This document shows positions 17,215 through 26,558 of a stretch of DNA of 64,000 bases, in pieces. Each line of letters opens with the position of its first letter. Position 1 is the stretch's first letter. Made by a program: the position numbers and the translations under genes. The DNA is from Reinekea blandensis MED297 (GTDB lineage: Bacteria > Pseudomonadota > Gammaproteobacteria > Pseudomonadales > Natronospirillaceae). The notes beneath the pieces were generated by a model that saw only the letters and a program-made list of their open reading frames with translations, was not told the DNA's origin and made no database searches. The DNA is taken from NCBI RefSeq assembly GCF_000153185.1, contig NZ_CH724150.1, positions 351,773-415,772 on the forward strand, written 5' to 3'.

Positions 17215-20200
17215 TTACTGTAACTCAGTCATGGTTGCCTGGGAAAGGTCTAACAGCTCGCGGATCGCGACGCTGTACATACTGAACTCAGGCTCGTTTA
17301 CTGCTCGAATCTCATTCATGATACGCAGCCAGCGTTCAACCAGGATGCTGTTGTGCTCCAGCCACTGATCAACGGTCTCATCTAACGACTGATCGTCCGC
17401 CATCTGAGATATTAACCCTTGGGTGATTCGCCGCTGTTGCCATTCCAGGTCATCCCGGTATGACTCCCGGGCCATCGCCTGCCAATGGGTGTTGACCGTG
17501 GCAGAGTTAACCTGGCGAGCAAACAACTCTAAACCGAGCGACTCACCCACACGGAAGTAACCGTGAGCCACATGCAGGACATCCCGATTCAGTATCTGCG
17601 ACACCGCGGCAACCCCCAATGACGTATACAACATGTCCGAAGCGGCCACCGATCGAGCCAGATTTTCTGGAACACCGGTTTCTATCATACCCGAGGCGTC
17701 GGCCAACCAGGTTTCACGGGGGCTCTCCGGCAGAATCTCCATCAGGTTGTCGGCCATGGCTTCCAGCGGACCTTTGAACTGGCTGATCAGGCTTTCTATA
17801 TCAATGCCTTTACGATAGTTTTTGATGAGCCAACGAGTACCCCGGCGCACCATGCGCAACGTTCTCAGCATCATTTTGGACTGAACATCGGCTGGCACGA
17901 TGTGATCCAGGGCTTCGATGTCCGCCCAGATCTTGTGCAAACCAAATATTTCACGTGATGCGACATAGGCTTTGGCGGCTTCGATTGCGGTACATCCGGT
18001 ACTTTCATGAAGCCGGCTGTAAAAGGTGATCCCCATGTAGTTGATCATGTCATTGGCCACCTGCGTCGCAATGATCTCTTTGCGAAGCCGGTGCTCAGTC
18101 ATCACCTTGCCAAACTTTTTCTTCATGGCCGCCGGGAACTCAGTCTCGACGATGTGCCCAATAAACTGATCGTTCGCGAGCTCGTCTTTCGCCAGCTGCT
18201 CTTTCAAATCGCCCTTCACATAGGAAATTAACACCGACAGTTCCGGCCGTGTGAGCCCCTTGCCGTTGGCCTTACGTTCAGAAATCTGTTCATCCGTTGG
18301 CAGAAACTCCAACTCGCGGTTGAGTTTGCCTTCTGATTCCAATCCGTTGATCAGCCGACGATACTCTTCAACACGCTGTCGAGACTCGGTGAACGCGACG
18401 CCGAGTGCCTGCGTTTGACGATAATTATTGGTCAATACCAGCCCTGAAACATCCTCAGTCAGTTTCTCAAGCGTGGTGTTGCGCTGTTTCACGGTCATAT
18501 CGCCGTTCGCGACCATGTCATCCAACAGGATTTTCATATTCACTTCGTGGTCGGAACAGTCGACACCACCGGCATTATCAATGAAGTCCGTAAAACAGCG
18601 ACCGCCTTTCAAGTTAAACTCGATCCGGCCCAGTTGGCTGAAACCGAGGTTACCGCCCTCGCCGATCACTTTGCAGCGCAGCGACTTGCCATTAATGCGC
18701 ACGGCATCATTGGCTTTATCACCTACATCCGCATGGGTCTCCGTGCTGGCTTTCACGTAGGTTCCGATACCACCGTTCCATAACAGGTCCACAGGGGCCT
18801 TCAACATCGCGGTAATCAACTCATTCGGCGACAGGGTAGACTGTTCAATATCGAAGATCGCTTTCATCTCCTTGCTGACCCGGATCGATTTGGCCGATCG
18901 GCTGAAAATGCCACCACCTTTAGAAATCAGCTCCTTGTTATAGTCGTCCCAGGTAGAACGCGGCAGATCAAACAGGCGTTGACGTTCAGCAAAACTTTTT
19001 TCAGCGTCCGGATTCGGGTCAACAAAGATATGCATGTGGTTAAATGCACCGACCAAGCGGATGGTTTCAGACCGCAGCATGCCATTACCGAACACATCTC
19101 CGGCCATGTCACCAATACCCACAGCCGTGATCGGGTCTTTCTGGACATCAACTCCCAGTTCTCGGAAATGCCGCTGCACACTGACCCAGGCACCGCGGGC
19201 GGTTATGCCCATTTTTTTGTGGTCATAGCCATTGGATCCACCCGAGGCAAAGGCATCACCCAACCAGAAGTTATAATCATTGGCGACTTCATTAGCTATA
19301 TCAGAGAATGTGGCGGTACCTTTGTCGGCCGCGACAACCAGGTAAGGGTCATCACTATCGTAGCGAACCACCTGTTTAGGCGGTACCACCGAATTTTCAA
19401 CCAGATTATCGGTGACATCCAGCAGACCCCGAATAAAGGTTTTATAGCACTCAATTCCCTCGGCAAAGAAGGCATCGCGGTCCTGCGGTGGTGGCAATTG
19501 TTTGGCCACAAAACCACCTTTGGCCCCTACGGGAACGATGACCGCATTCTTCACCTGCTGCGCTTTTACCAATCCCAGTACTTCGGTACGGAAATCTTCG
19601 TTACGGTCTGACCAGCGCAACCCACCTCGGGCCACGGAGCCGCCGCGTAGATGCACACCTTCAATGCGTGGTGAATACACAAAGATCTCGTATTTTGGTT
19701 TTGGCAGTGGGATATCGCTCAACTGACCCGGATCGAGTTTAAAGCTGATGTACTCTTTGCGGGCACCGGTCTCACCTTCTTGGTAAAAGTTTGTCCGCAG
19801 CGTGGCCTTCATCAGCTCGACATAACGACGGAAGATCCGGTCTTCGTTGATGTTGTTGACGTCATCCAGTTGCGCTTCAATTTCACTGTTCCAATGCTCA
19901 ACAAGATGCACACCCTTTTGTTTTTCCGGGTTGAAGCGTGCTGAAAACAACTCGGACAGGTTTTCCGTAATACCGGTGTACTGAATAAGAGTCTCTGCGA
20001 TGTACTCCAGGCTGAGTCCAAATTGCGTTTGCTTCATGTATTTTGCATAGCCACGCAACATGGCCACTTCGCGCCAGGTTAACCGAGCCTGCAGCACCAG
20101 CTTGTTGTAAGAATCGTTTTCGGCACGTCCTTTCCAGATATTGAGGAAGGCCTTAGAAAACGAGTCCCGGTATTTGCTGGGATCAAGCTCCGGGTTTGGC

Positions 20201-22035
20201 TCGTAAAGCAGGTTAAAATCGTAAATCCAGGTACATCCGTTTTCCGGGTGGACGATTTCATACGGAAACTCGTCAATGACTTTCAGCCCGAGGTTTTCCA
20301 GCACCGGAATCAGGTCAGACAACAATAAGGCCTCACCTTTATTAAACAGCTTGAGCTTCAGAGTGCTACCCGTCGGTTCCATGGAACGGAAAAAACTCAG
20401 GGTTATGTTTTCGTCCGGATTCTTTCGCAGACTCTCAATACGCTGAATATCCGCAACGGCCACCCGAGCGCTGTATTCATCGGTGTAGCCGGACGGGAAT
20501 GCATGTTCGTACTGCTGATACAGTCGCACGCCTTTCTCTTCACCGAAGGATTCAATCAGCGCGGTATGCAGCTCATCGGTCCAGCGTCGGGCAATCTGAA
20601 CGATTTTGTTTTCGAGTGCATCCAGAGGGGGGATTTCCTCGAGCGGCTCTGACAGTTTGAACACAAAGCGTGTTCGGGCCAATACCGATTCACTGAAAAA
20701 CGTCGTGAAATCAGACCCTTCAACTTTAAAACGCTCAGCCAACAGATCGTGCACTTTGATCCGGATTTGAGTGTTAAACACATCCCGGGGCATGTACACC
20801 AGGGCATTTAAAAACTTGCCGTAGGCATCTTTGCGCAGAAACAGTCGAATCTGCTTACGCTCCTGAATAGACAGTACCTCATGAGATACCCGCAACAAGG
20901 TAGCATCACTGCTCTGAATCAGTTCATCACGGGGGAAGTTATACAGAATCGCGGCCAGCTCTTTGTAGGAATGCGTACCAGGCTCAAAGCCTGAATTATC
21001 CAGAACACGTTGCAGTTTGCGCCGAACCACCGGAATGTTACGCGGCGTTTCATTGTAAACCGAGGATGTGTACAGACCGAGGAAGCGACGTCCGCCAATC
21101 ACTTCACCCTTATCGTTAAAGTCTTTCACCAGGATGTAATCGGAATAGGCGGAACGATGTACCGTTGAGCGCCGCCCGGACTTGGTGAATATGAGTAACT
21201 CCTGCTTAAACACATGCTCCCGGCGTTCTTTGGACATTTCTTTGATAACTTCGTCGCGCCGATTGGTGTTCTTTTTAAACAAGCCCAGTTCGGTACCTGG
21301 TACCTGCTTCACTACCCCGTCTTCGATGGTGTATTCATCGTAGGCCAGAAAACTGAAGTGGTTGTTCGCGATCCAATCCATGAAAACAATGGCCTCGTCC
21401 AGCTCTTCGGCACTAAACGGCTGTTTTTGGGATTTCAGATCGTTGATGACTTCATTGGTTTTGTCGACCATCGCCGGAAAGTCATCGACGACGTACACCA
21501 CATCGCTCATTACCTCATGAAGCGACGTTGAAATCTGTTCACGCTGCTCTGGCACTGAGGTCCGATCCATTTCCAGACACAGCAGGAGCTCCTGCTGACC
21601 TTTGTCTGAAAACCCCTGGAAGTGCCCACTCTGATCTCGCTTCACCGAGAACGTCGCATAAAAGATGGCGTGTATATTGATGTCGAGTTTGTTAAGCGCC
21701 AGTCGGGCAGAATCGATCACAAATGGAATCTCATCATGCAGAATCGAAACAATCGTGTGTTGCGATTGCCATTCGTGCTCTTCCACATTCGGGTTAATGA
21801 CTTCTATTCGGGCTTTACGTGTTTCTTTGTGTTGAAGTGAGTGCCATAGGGTCACCACCATGCCTGCCAGATCGGTCATTTCATACTGTGACAGGTCGCG
21901 CATAGAGGCATGAATAAACAGCTCACGAACCAGGATGTTCAGATCCGCATGATGCTTTTTCGGAAAGTGAGAGATCAGCCGTTGATACAAGGCTTCAATG
22001 AGTTCTTCCTGACTGGTCATTAACGCAGTTGACAT
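17215..22035 (-). CDS. gdhB: NAD-specific glutamate dehydrogenase, large (about 180 kDa) type
   Basis: Cytoplasmic enzyme that oxidatively deaminates glutamate to 2-oxoglutarate in amino-acid catabolism. The 1606-residue length is that of the L-GDH180 class, with N-terminal ACT-like regulatory regions and a central catalytic domain (RGGLRWSDRNEDFRTEVLGL, GAKGGFV, then GIGDMAGDVFGNGML). The ATG at 22033-22035, preceded by GAGGAC, is chosen; an upstream TTG in frame would add 22 unconserved residues. It stands alone with a terminator after it. In Pseudomonas this class is arginine- or amino-acid-inducible and allosterically regulated; nothing in the sequence here shows which signal applies. Confidence 0.96.
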   Translation of the reverse strand: MSTALMTSQEELIEALYQRLISHFPKKHHADLNILVRELFIHASMRDLSQYEMTDLAGMVVTLWHSLQHKETRKARIEVINPNVEEHEWQSQHTIVSILHDEIPFVIDSARLALNKLDINIHAIFYATFSVKRDQSGHFQGFSDKGQQELLLCLEMDRTSVPEQREQISTSLHEVMSDVVYVVDDFPAMVDKTNEVINDLKSQKQPFSAEELDEAIVFMDWIANNHFSFLAYDEYTIEDGVVKQVPGTELGLFKKNTNRRDEVIKEMSKERREHVFKQELLIFTKSGRRSTVHRSAYSDYILVKDFNDKGEVIGGRRFLGLYTSSVYNETPRNIPVVRRKLQRVLDNSGFEPGTHSYKELAAILYNFPRDELIQSSDATLLRVSHEVLSIQERKQIRLFLRKDAYGKFLNALVYMPRDVFNTQIRIKVHDLLAERFKVEGSDFTTFFSESVLARTRFVFKLSEPLEEIPPLDALENKIVQIARRWTDELHTALIESFGEEKGVRLYQQYEHAFPSGYTDEYSARVAVADIQRIESLRKNPDENITLSFFRSMEPTGSTLKLKLFNKGEALLLSDLIPVLENLGLKVIDEFPYEIVHPENGCTWIYDFNLLYEPNPELDPSKYRDSFSKAFLNIWKGRAENDSYNKLVLQARLTWREVAMLRGYAKYMKQTQFGLSLEYIAETLIQYTGITENLSELFSARFNPEKQKGVHLVEHWNSEIEAQLDDVNNINEDRIFRRYVELMKATLRTNFYQEGETGARKEYISFKLDPGQLSDIPLPKPKYEIFVYSPRIEGVHLRGGSVARGGLRWSDRNEDFRTEVLGLVKAQQVKNAVIVPVGAKGGFVAKQLPPPQDRDAFFAEGIECYKTFIRGLLDVTDNLVENSVVPPKQVVRYDSDDPYLVVAADKGTATFSDIANEVANDYNFWLGDAFASGGSNGYDHKKMGITARGAWVSVQRHFRELGVDVQKDPITAVGIGDMAGDVFGNGMLRSETIRLVGAFNHMHIFVDPNPDAEKSFAERQRLFDLPRSTWDDYNKELISKGGGIFSRSAKSIRVSKEMKAIFDIEQSTLSPNELITAMLKAPVDLLWNGGIGTYVKASTETHADVGDKANDAVRINGKSLRCKVIGEGGNLGFSQLGRIEFNLKGGRCFTDFIDNAGGVDCSDHEVNMKILLDDMVANGDMTVKQRNTTLEKLTEDVSGLVLTNNYRQTQALGVAFTESRQRVEEYRRLINGLESEGKLNRELEFLPTDEQISERKANGKGLTRPELSVLISYVKGDLKEQLAKDELANDQFIGHIVETEFPAAMKKKFGKVMTEHRLRKEIIATQVANDMINYMGITFYSRLHESTGCTAIEAAKAYVASREIFGLHKIWADIEALDHIVPADVQSKMMLRTLRMVRRGTRWLIKNYRKGIDIESLISQFKGPLEAMADNLMEILPESPRETWLADASGMIETGVPENLARSVAASDMLYTSLGVAAVSQILNRDVLHVAHGYFRVGESLGLELFARQVNSATVNTHWQAMARESYRDDLEWQQRRITQGLISQMADDQSLDETVDQWLEHNSILVERWLRIMNEIRAVNEPEFSMYSVAIRELLDLSQATMTELQ

Positions 22036-22234
22036 AGTGTCCTCGATTATTTTTATTGATGTGTGGTCCCGTTGCTGACGATGATCAGCGGTTGAGACCA
22101 ACAGTCATGCCTATCATGCTAGTTCAATACCGCGTATTCTCTAGTATAAATGACCGGGATGACTATTCCCTCTGACATCATTTTTCGACAGTTGTCGCTC
22201 ATCTGAACGTAAGCGACCAAAAAGGATAAATTTT

Positions 22235-22429
22235 ATGTCCGAAACGAAAAAACCGTCTTTCTGGCAAGTCACAAAAAGCGTGTTAGCTGGTGCTATCGGC
22301 GTGCAGAGCGATAAAAACCGTCAGGCCGACTTTCAAACGCATTCGATCTGGCCGTTTGTTTTCGGCGGTGTGTTGTTTACCGTGCTCTTTGTTGTCGCAT
22401 TAATAGTGCTGGTGCGGTCGGTATCCTAA
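22235..22429 (+). CDS. DUF2970 family small membrane protein
   Basis: A 64-residue protein. The N-terminal soluble part (MSETKKPSFWQVTKSVLAGA, GVQSDKNRQADF) is characteristic of DUF2970, followed by one transmembrane helix (about residues 38-61). Function unknown. AAAGGA lies before the ATG. It is divergent from gdhB and faces the tiny 36-codon gene at 22490-22600 across a shared terminator. Confidence 0.85.
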   Translation: MSETKKPSFWQVTKSVLAGAIGVQSDKNRQADFQTHSIWPFVFGGVLFTVLFVVALIVLVRSVS

Positions 22430-22436
22430 CGGGCAT

Positions 22437-22458
22437 AAAAAAAGGGCCCAGGCCCTTT
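22437..22458 (-). terminator. Intrinsic terminator between two convergent small-protein genes
   Basis: Stem aaagggcc (22441-22448) with ggcccttt (22451-22458). On the minus strand it is followed by seven U residues (A run 22437-22443), so it suits the 36-codon gene best; on the plus strand the tail is only TTTCATTT. Confidence 0.8.
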
Positions 22459-22489
22459 CATTTGCTATGTATTGAAACCAAATTATCGA

Positions 22490-22600
22490 TCAGGCACCGG
22501 ATACCCAGAAGACAGCGGTTGCCACAACAGTCAGAACCACCACAACCGCCGCAATTGCGTCGGCCTGCGCATCGGTTACACGAGATTTACCAGAAGCCAT
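22490..22600 (-). CDS. 36-residue single-pass membrane protein
   Basis: Short reading frame found by direct reading: ATG at 22598-22600, TGA at 22490-22492. The product begins MASGKSRVTDAQADAIAAV and then forms one hydrophobic helix ending FWVSGA. GGGGAGAG lies nine bases before the ATG and a good terminator lies just past the stop, so it looks like a complete transcription unit. The N-terminal half is polar and amphipathic. I do not recognise a named family; a role as a small membrane modulator would be a guess. It is the neighbour of cysI (divergent) but nothing links their functions. Confidence 0.75.
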   Translation of the reverse strand: MASGKSRVTDAQADAIAAVVVVLTVVATAVFWVSGA

Positions 22601-22736
22601 TACTATTACTCTCCCCTATTTTTATTGTTTTCTATTGGACGACTTTCGAACGTCGACCGTCATTTAATAACCTTTATCAACGACCTGCAACCGCCTTTAT
22701 ATAACACTATGGAATTAAATTATGAAACTTTAATAA

Positions 22737-22765
22737 TTCAGAGAATATAGGTGCTAAGGTATAGT
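22737..22765 (+). promoter_or_regulatory. Candidate promoter of cysI
   Basis: TTCAGA (22737-22742), a 17-base spacer, and TATAGT (22760-22765) fit a sigma-70 promoter. The region upstream (22690-22740) is very AT-rich, as expected for a CysB-activated promoter, but a specific CysB site could not be defined by eye. Confidence 0.45.
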
Positions 22766-22777
22766 GCTCCAACAATG

Positions 22778-22808
22778 AAAGGCTGTGCGTCGTTTGCGCA
22801 TGGCCTTT
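22778..22808 (+). promoter_or_regulatory. Terminator-like hairpin in the cysI leader
   Basis: Outer stem aaaggc/gccttt and inner stem tgcg/cgca, followed by TTTTC, lies between the candidate promoter and the cysI start. It has the form of an intrinsic terminator placed before the gene, so it may attenuate expression; no leader peptide or competing antiterminator was found. Confidence 0.4.
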
Positions 22809-22838
22809 TCACCTTAATCGGCTAAATGAGGTTGTAAC

Positions 22839-24500
22839 ATGTACGTTTACGACTCGTATGACCAACAACTTGTTGATCAACGTGTTGCCCAGTTCCGGGA
22901 ACAGACTGACCGCTTCCTGGACGGCGAACTAGCGCCGGAAGAGTTTCTTCCTTTGCGACTGCAAAATGGTCTCTATATCCAGCGCCATGCCCCCATGCTG
23001 CGCATTGCCGTCCCTTATGGGCTCATGTCGTCTACCCAGTTACGCCGAATTGCCAGCATCAGCCGCGATTACGACAAGGGTTACGTTCATTTCACGACCC
23101 GGCAGAATATTCAATTGAACTGGCCGGCGCTTGAAGATGTCCCGGATATTCTCGGCGAACTTGCCGAAGTACAGATGCACGCTATCCAAACGTCGGGTAA
23201 CTGCATCCGTAACACCACTACCGACCAGTTTGCCGGCATCATTGCGGACGAAATTGAAGATCCGCGTCCCTGGTGCGAAATCATCAGACAGTGGTCGACC
23301 TTACATCCTGAGTTCGCCTTTCTACCGCGGAAGTTCAAAATTGCGGTCAATGCGGCCACGGCCACCGACCGTGCCGCCATTCGTTTTCACGACATTGGCC
23401 TGCAGCTTGTTAAGAATGAAGAAGGCGAGACTGGGTTCCAGGTGTTTGTTGGCGGTGGATTGGGCCGAACCCCGCTGCCCGGTCAGGAGATTCGCTCCTT
23501 CCTGCCAACGGAAGACCTGTTGTCGTACCTGGATGCCATTCTAAGGGTCTACAACCTGAAAGGTCGGCGTGACAACAAGTACAAGGCTCGTATCAAAATT
23601 CTGGTCAAAGCGATGGGTATTGACGCTTTCCGTGAGCTAGTGGAAGCCGAATGGCTGAAATACAAAGATGGCGACGACAAACTGACCAGTGCCGAAATTG
23701 ACCGGGTTAAGGGCCACTTTAGTGCGCCAGCTTATGAAGCACTGAACGACCAAGCCGATCTACTGGCACAGCAGCGCTTTGAAGATCCACAGTTCGACAA
23801 ATGGCTGTCGCGCAATGTTGAAGCGCACAAACAGCCGGGCTATGCCGCCATTACCGTTTCGCTCAAGAAACCCGGCTATGCACCCGGTGACGCAACCGCT
23901 GAGCAGATTGACATCATCGCTGATTTGGCGGATGAATACTCATTTGGCGAACTTCGGGTAAGCCATCAACAGAACGTCATTCTGTCGGACGTCCGTCAGC
24001 AGGACCTGTATTCTCTATATCAGAAACTGACAGCGCTGGGGTTGGCTGAGCCAACCGTTGGCACCCTTAACGATGTCATCTGCTGCCCGGGTGGAGACTA
24101 CTGCGCCCTGGCAAATGCCAAGTCCATCCCGATTGCGGAAGCGGTCCAGACTCGATTTGACGATCTGGACTACCTTTACGATCTGGGTGACATTGACCTG
24201 AACATATCCGGGTGCATGAATGCCTGTGGCCACCACCACATTGGCAACATCGGTATCCTCGGTGTCGATAAAAAAGGCGAAGAGTTCTACCAGGTTTCCC
24301 TGGGCGGCGACAGCGGCATACAGGGCAAGGTCGGTAAAATTCTGGGTCCTTCGTTCAAAGCGGATCAGATTCCTGACGTGATTGGCAAGGTCCTCGATAC
24401 CTATGTTGAACAGCGCCACGACGATGAACTGTTCCTGGATACCGTTCATCGCATTGGTCTGGATCCCTTTAAGGAGCGTGTTTATGCAGCCTCTCATTAA
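22839..24500 (+). CDS. cysI: Sulfite reductase hemoprotein (CysI type)
   Basis: Siroheme and [4Fe-4S] enzyme reducing sulfite to sulfide, 553 residues. The duplicated nitrite/sulfite reductase architecture is visible (RLQNGLYIQRHAPMLRIAVPYG; YVHFTTRQNIQLNW; second half from about residue 345). The cluster ligands are Cys416-x5-Cys422 and Cys459-x3-Cys463, in CCPGGDYC and GCMNACGHHH. No NADPH flavoprotein (CysJ) is adjacent, so electrons may come from another donor, as proposed for the Pseudomonas-type enzyme. GAGG precedes the ATG. The DUF934 gene overlaps its 3' end by 17 bases. Confidence 0.95.
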   Translation: MYVYDSYDQQLVDQRVAQFREQTDRFLDGELAPEEFLPLRLQNGLYIQRHAPMLRIAVPYGLMSSTQLRRIASISRDYDKGYVHFTTRQNIQLNWPALEDVPDILGELAEVQMHAIQTSGNCIRNTTTDQFAGIIADEIEDPRPWCEIIRQWSTLHPEFAFLPRKFKIAVNAATATDRAAIRFHDIGLQLVKNEEGETGFQVFVGGGLGRTPLPGQEIRSFLPTEDLLSYLDAILRVYNLKGRRDNKYKARIKILVKAMGIDAFRELVEAEWLKYKDGDDKLTSAEIDRVKGHFSAPAYEALNDQADLLAQQRFEDPQFDKWLSRNVEAHKQPGYAAITVSLKKPGYAPGDATAEQIDIIADLADEYSFGELRVSHQQNVILSDVRQQDLYSLYQKLTALGLAEPTVGTLNDVICCPGGDYCALANAKSIPIAEAVQTRFDDLDYLYDLGDIDLNISGCMNACGHHHIGNIGILGVDKKGEEFYQVSLGGDSGIQGKVGKILGPSFKADQIPDVIGKVLDTYVEQRHDDELFLDTVHRIGLDPFKERVYAASH

Positions 24501-24978
24501 GAATGGTCTTCTTGTTGAAAACGACCCTTGGGCCGTATTTGAGGCCGGAGAAGACGGCGCTTTTCCGGAGTACGCCCTGTTGCCGCTGAGCTTCTGGGTA
24601 TCCCAAGGGGACGAGATAAGAGACAGCGTCTTCAAGCTGGGGGCCGTACTGCGAGCCGGTGACGAGATCGACGCTCTGATCCCCTACCTGCCTCAGCTCA
24701 AAGTCATCGCTTTCGAGTTTGAGAAATTTGCCGATGGCCGAGCATTTTCGTTCGCGCGTCAGCTGCGATCAGAACACGCTTTCACCGGTGAAATCCGTGC
24801 TTTCGGAGACATCTTGCCTGATCAGGTAAACTACCTGCAGCGAAGTGGGTTCGATGCCTTTGTTTTGCGTTCTGAGCAGGAAGCCGAGACCGCACTGGCA
24901 CTTGGTAACACCTTTTCCGTCCAATATCAGTCGGATGCTGTCCAGTCCCAACCCCTGTTCCGCCGCCGCGTTAGCTGA
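24484..24978 (+). CDS. DUF934 protein of the sulfite reductase operon
   Basis: A 164-residue protein of DUF934, a family nearly always encoded directly after cysI or cysH in proteobacteria and often labelled oxidoreductase without proof. Visible are LPLSFWVSQGD near residue 40, a conserved FADGRAFSFARQLR motif, GEIRAFGDILPDQ and LRSEQEAETALAL. The ATG at 24484 has AAGGAG seven bases upstream, inside cysI; an upstream in-frame start is not supported. The overlap with cysI implies translational coupling. A role in sulfite reduction is inferred from context. Confidence 0.9.
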   Translation: MQPLIKNGLLVENDPWAVFEAGEDGAFPEYALLPLSFWVSQGDEIRDSVFKLGAVLRAGDEIDALIPYLPQLKVIAFEFEKFADGRAFSFARQLRSEHAFTGEIRAFGDILPDQVNYLQRSGFDAFVLRSEQEAETALALGNTFSVQYQSDAVQSQPLFRRRVS

Positions 24979-24993
24979 CCGGAACAGCCCTCT

Positions 24994-25022
24994 CGCCTGC
25001 TGTCACCAGCAGGCGTTATTTA
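24994..25022 (+). terminator. Terminator after the cysI-DUF934 operon
   Basis: Perfect nine-base-pair stem cgcctgctg (24994-25002) and cagcaggcg (25007-25015) with loop tcac, followed by TTATTTACT. Confidence 0.7.
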
Positions 25023-25122
25023 CTACTGCCTCATTTTGTTTCTACCAAGTGATACCGCCGGAACTACGACCGGTGCCGATGTGTATCGGAAATCAATATC
25101 AGAGATTGACAATCCACGACTA

Positions 25123-25157
25123 CTGTATAAAACTACAGATACTGTTTATTTATACAG
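25123..25157 (+). promoter_or_regulatory. Double LexA operator upstream of the sulA-like gene
   Basis: Two SOS boxes of the form CTGT-N8-ACAG: CTGTATAAAACTACAG (25123-25138) and CTGTTTATTTATACAG (25142-25157). Their starts are 19 bases apart, and they end 12 bases before the ATG. The same layout, with 31 of 38 positions identical, is found in front of lexA (52771-52805). Confidence 0.9.
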
Positions 25158-25169
25158 GCGGTCGAGAGT

Positions 25170-25631
25170 ATGTTAACGGCAAACTATAATTACAGCCGAC
25201 AAACCGGTCTTTTCGCGATGATGGCCCAGCAGAATCAGCCCAAGGTTGATCATCAGGATGCAAACAGCCCTATTCTGGAACAATGGCATCATCTGATCGA
25301 TGCCATTCGGAGTAATGCCAATCCCAGACAGTGGGTGACACTGGTCAACCCGCCGTTTATTCCTAATGATCGCTATTTGCGGGATATTGGCTTGTCTAAT
25401 CACTACATCCGAGTCGTGCGCCTGAGCCAAAATGCGCCCGATACCGAAGAGTATATTCAACAATGTGTCCAGAATGGCAAAAGCTCGTTAGTCGCGATTT
25501 GGACTGATGGTAGCCATGAGTTACCGGACGTTCTGCAAGATGAGGGTCGGTTGAGTTGCCGGACGCTGGTGTTCTCTTCGACCCCGGATGTACCGGTCAA
25601 CAAAGAACCGCAATTAACGTTCGCCTTTTAA
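25170..25631 (+). CDS. sulA: SulA-like SOS cell-division inhibitor
   Basis: A 153-residue protein (E. coli SulA 169) expected to bind FtsZ and delay division after DNA damage. The similarity lies in the SulA core: RQWVTLVNPPFIPNDRYL, the LSNHYIRVVRLS stretch and the following helix with CVQNGKSSLVAIWTDG. The N-terminal third is not conserved. The two LexA boxes just upstream strongly support an SOS role. In Pseudomonas sulA is adjacent to lexA; here the two are about 27 kb apart but share the operator. The family call is by pattern and is less certain than the regulation. Confidence 0.82.
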   Translation: MLTANYNYSRQTGLFAMMAQQNQPKVDHQDANSPILEQWHHLIDAIRSNANPRQWVTLVNPPFIPNDRYLRDIGLSNHYIRVVRLSQNAPDTEEYIQQCVQNGKSSLVAIWTDGSHELPDVLQDEGRLSCRTLVFSSTPDVPVNKEPQLTFAF

Positions 25632-25805
25632 TCAGGTGGCGGGCTTACAAACAGAGGATTCAGCGGTCGTTGTTAGATTGTAAACGCCGCTGATGGTTGC
25701 CAGTTTTCTGTGCCTTATCGTGCACTCATTGACGGACATATCCGACCCTTTGATTGACATGTTCCGCCCTGCTTTCAACATTGGTATAAGTTGGCTCTAG
25801 TCTCG

Positions 25806-26531
25806 TCAGGGCGTGACTAAAGCAAGGCTGACACGCTTGTTTTGTTTCCCCTTGCTTTTGATTTTCGTGACCACCAGTTCGCCAATCTCTCCGGTTTCCC
25901 GCACGTGTGTTCCACCGCAGGGTTGATAATCGATACCCTGCCCGATATTGATCATTCGAACAGACCCCTGACCACGTGGCGGTTGAACGCTCATGGTTCG
26001 AATCAGTTCCGGGTTGTTATCCAGCATGTCATCGGTAATCGAACTGACGTCTACACTCAGGTTTTGTGTCACTAACTGATTCAGCTTCTGACTGAGGTCG
26101 GCTTTGTCAAAATCGGCCGTGTCCATATCGAACTCAACCCGGCTTTCACGTTCACCCACGCCGCCTCCGGTAACCGGATAAGGAATCAATGAACACAGCA
26201 AATGCATGGCGGTATGCATCCTCATGAGTCGATGGCGACGCGCCCAGTCGATCTTCATTTCGATAATTTGCCCCGTCTTCCATTCCGGCACGGGCGACTC
26301 GGGGTCCAGATAATGAAGAATGGTTTTACGATCGGCATCATAACGGGTGTCGACGACGCGCACAGTGAGGCCATCTGCTGAGAGTTCACCCGTATCACCC
26401 GGTTGACCACCACTGAGCGCATAGAAGATGGTGCTGTCCAGAATCACAGCGGGCGGGTCAGACTGCAGCCTGATCAGCTTGCCCTGGTAAGTCGTCTGAT
26501 AAGCCTCTTCGGCAAACTGCTTATGAGTCAT
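25806..26531 (-). CDS. AlaX-type alanyl-tRNA editing protein
   Basis: Free-standing trans-editing hydrolase that removes serine or glycine mis-attached to tRNA-Ala. The zinc-binding HxxxH (HTAMH, after RLMRM) and the CGGTHVRETGEIG motif are both present. The N-terminal domain (ILDSTIFYALSGGQPGDTG) marks the longer AlaX-M form (241 residues). AGGAGAAC precedes the ATG at 26529-26531. It lies 27 bases after the S33-type peptidase gene and may be the last gene of the RND-MFP transcript. Confidence 0.92.
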   Translation of the reverse strand: MTHKQFAEEAYQTTYQGKLIRLQSDPPAVILDSTIFYALSGGQPGDTGELSADGLTVRVVDTRYDADRKTILHYLDPESPVPEWKTGQIIEMKIDWARRHRLMRMHTAMHLLCSLIPYPVTGGGVGERESRVEFDMDTADFDKADLSQKLNQLVTQNLSVDVSSITDDMLDNNPELIRTMSVQPPRGQGSVRMINIGQGIDYQPCGGTHVRETGEIGELVVTKIKSKGKQNKRVSLALVTP

Positions 26532-26558
26532 CCTGTTCTCCTAATCTGTCCGCGTTGA

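Noticed and set aside
18979-19611. 210-codon plus-strand frame inside the glutamate dehydrogenase gene
   Set aside because: It is antisense to a fully conserved region of the dehydrogenase and has no protein-like features of its own.
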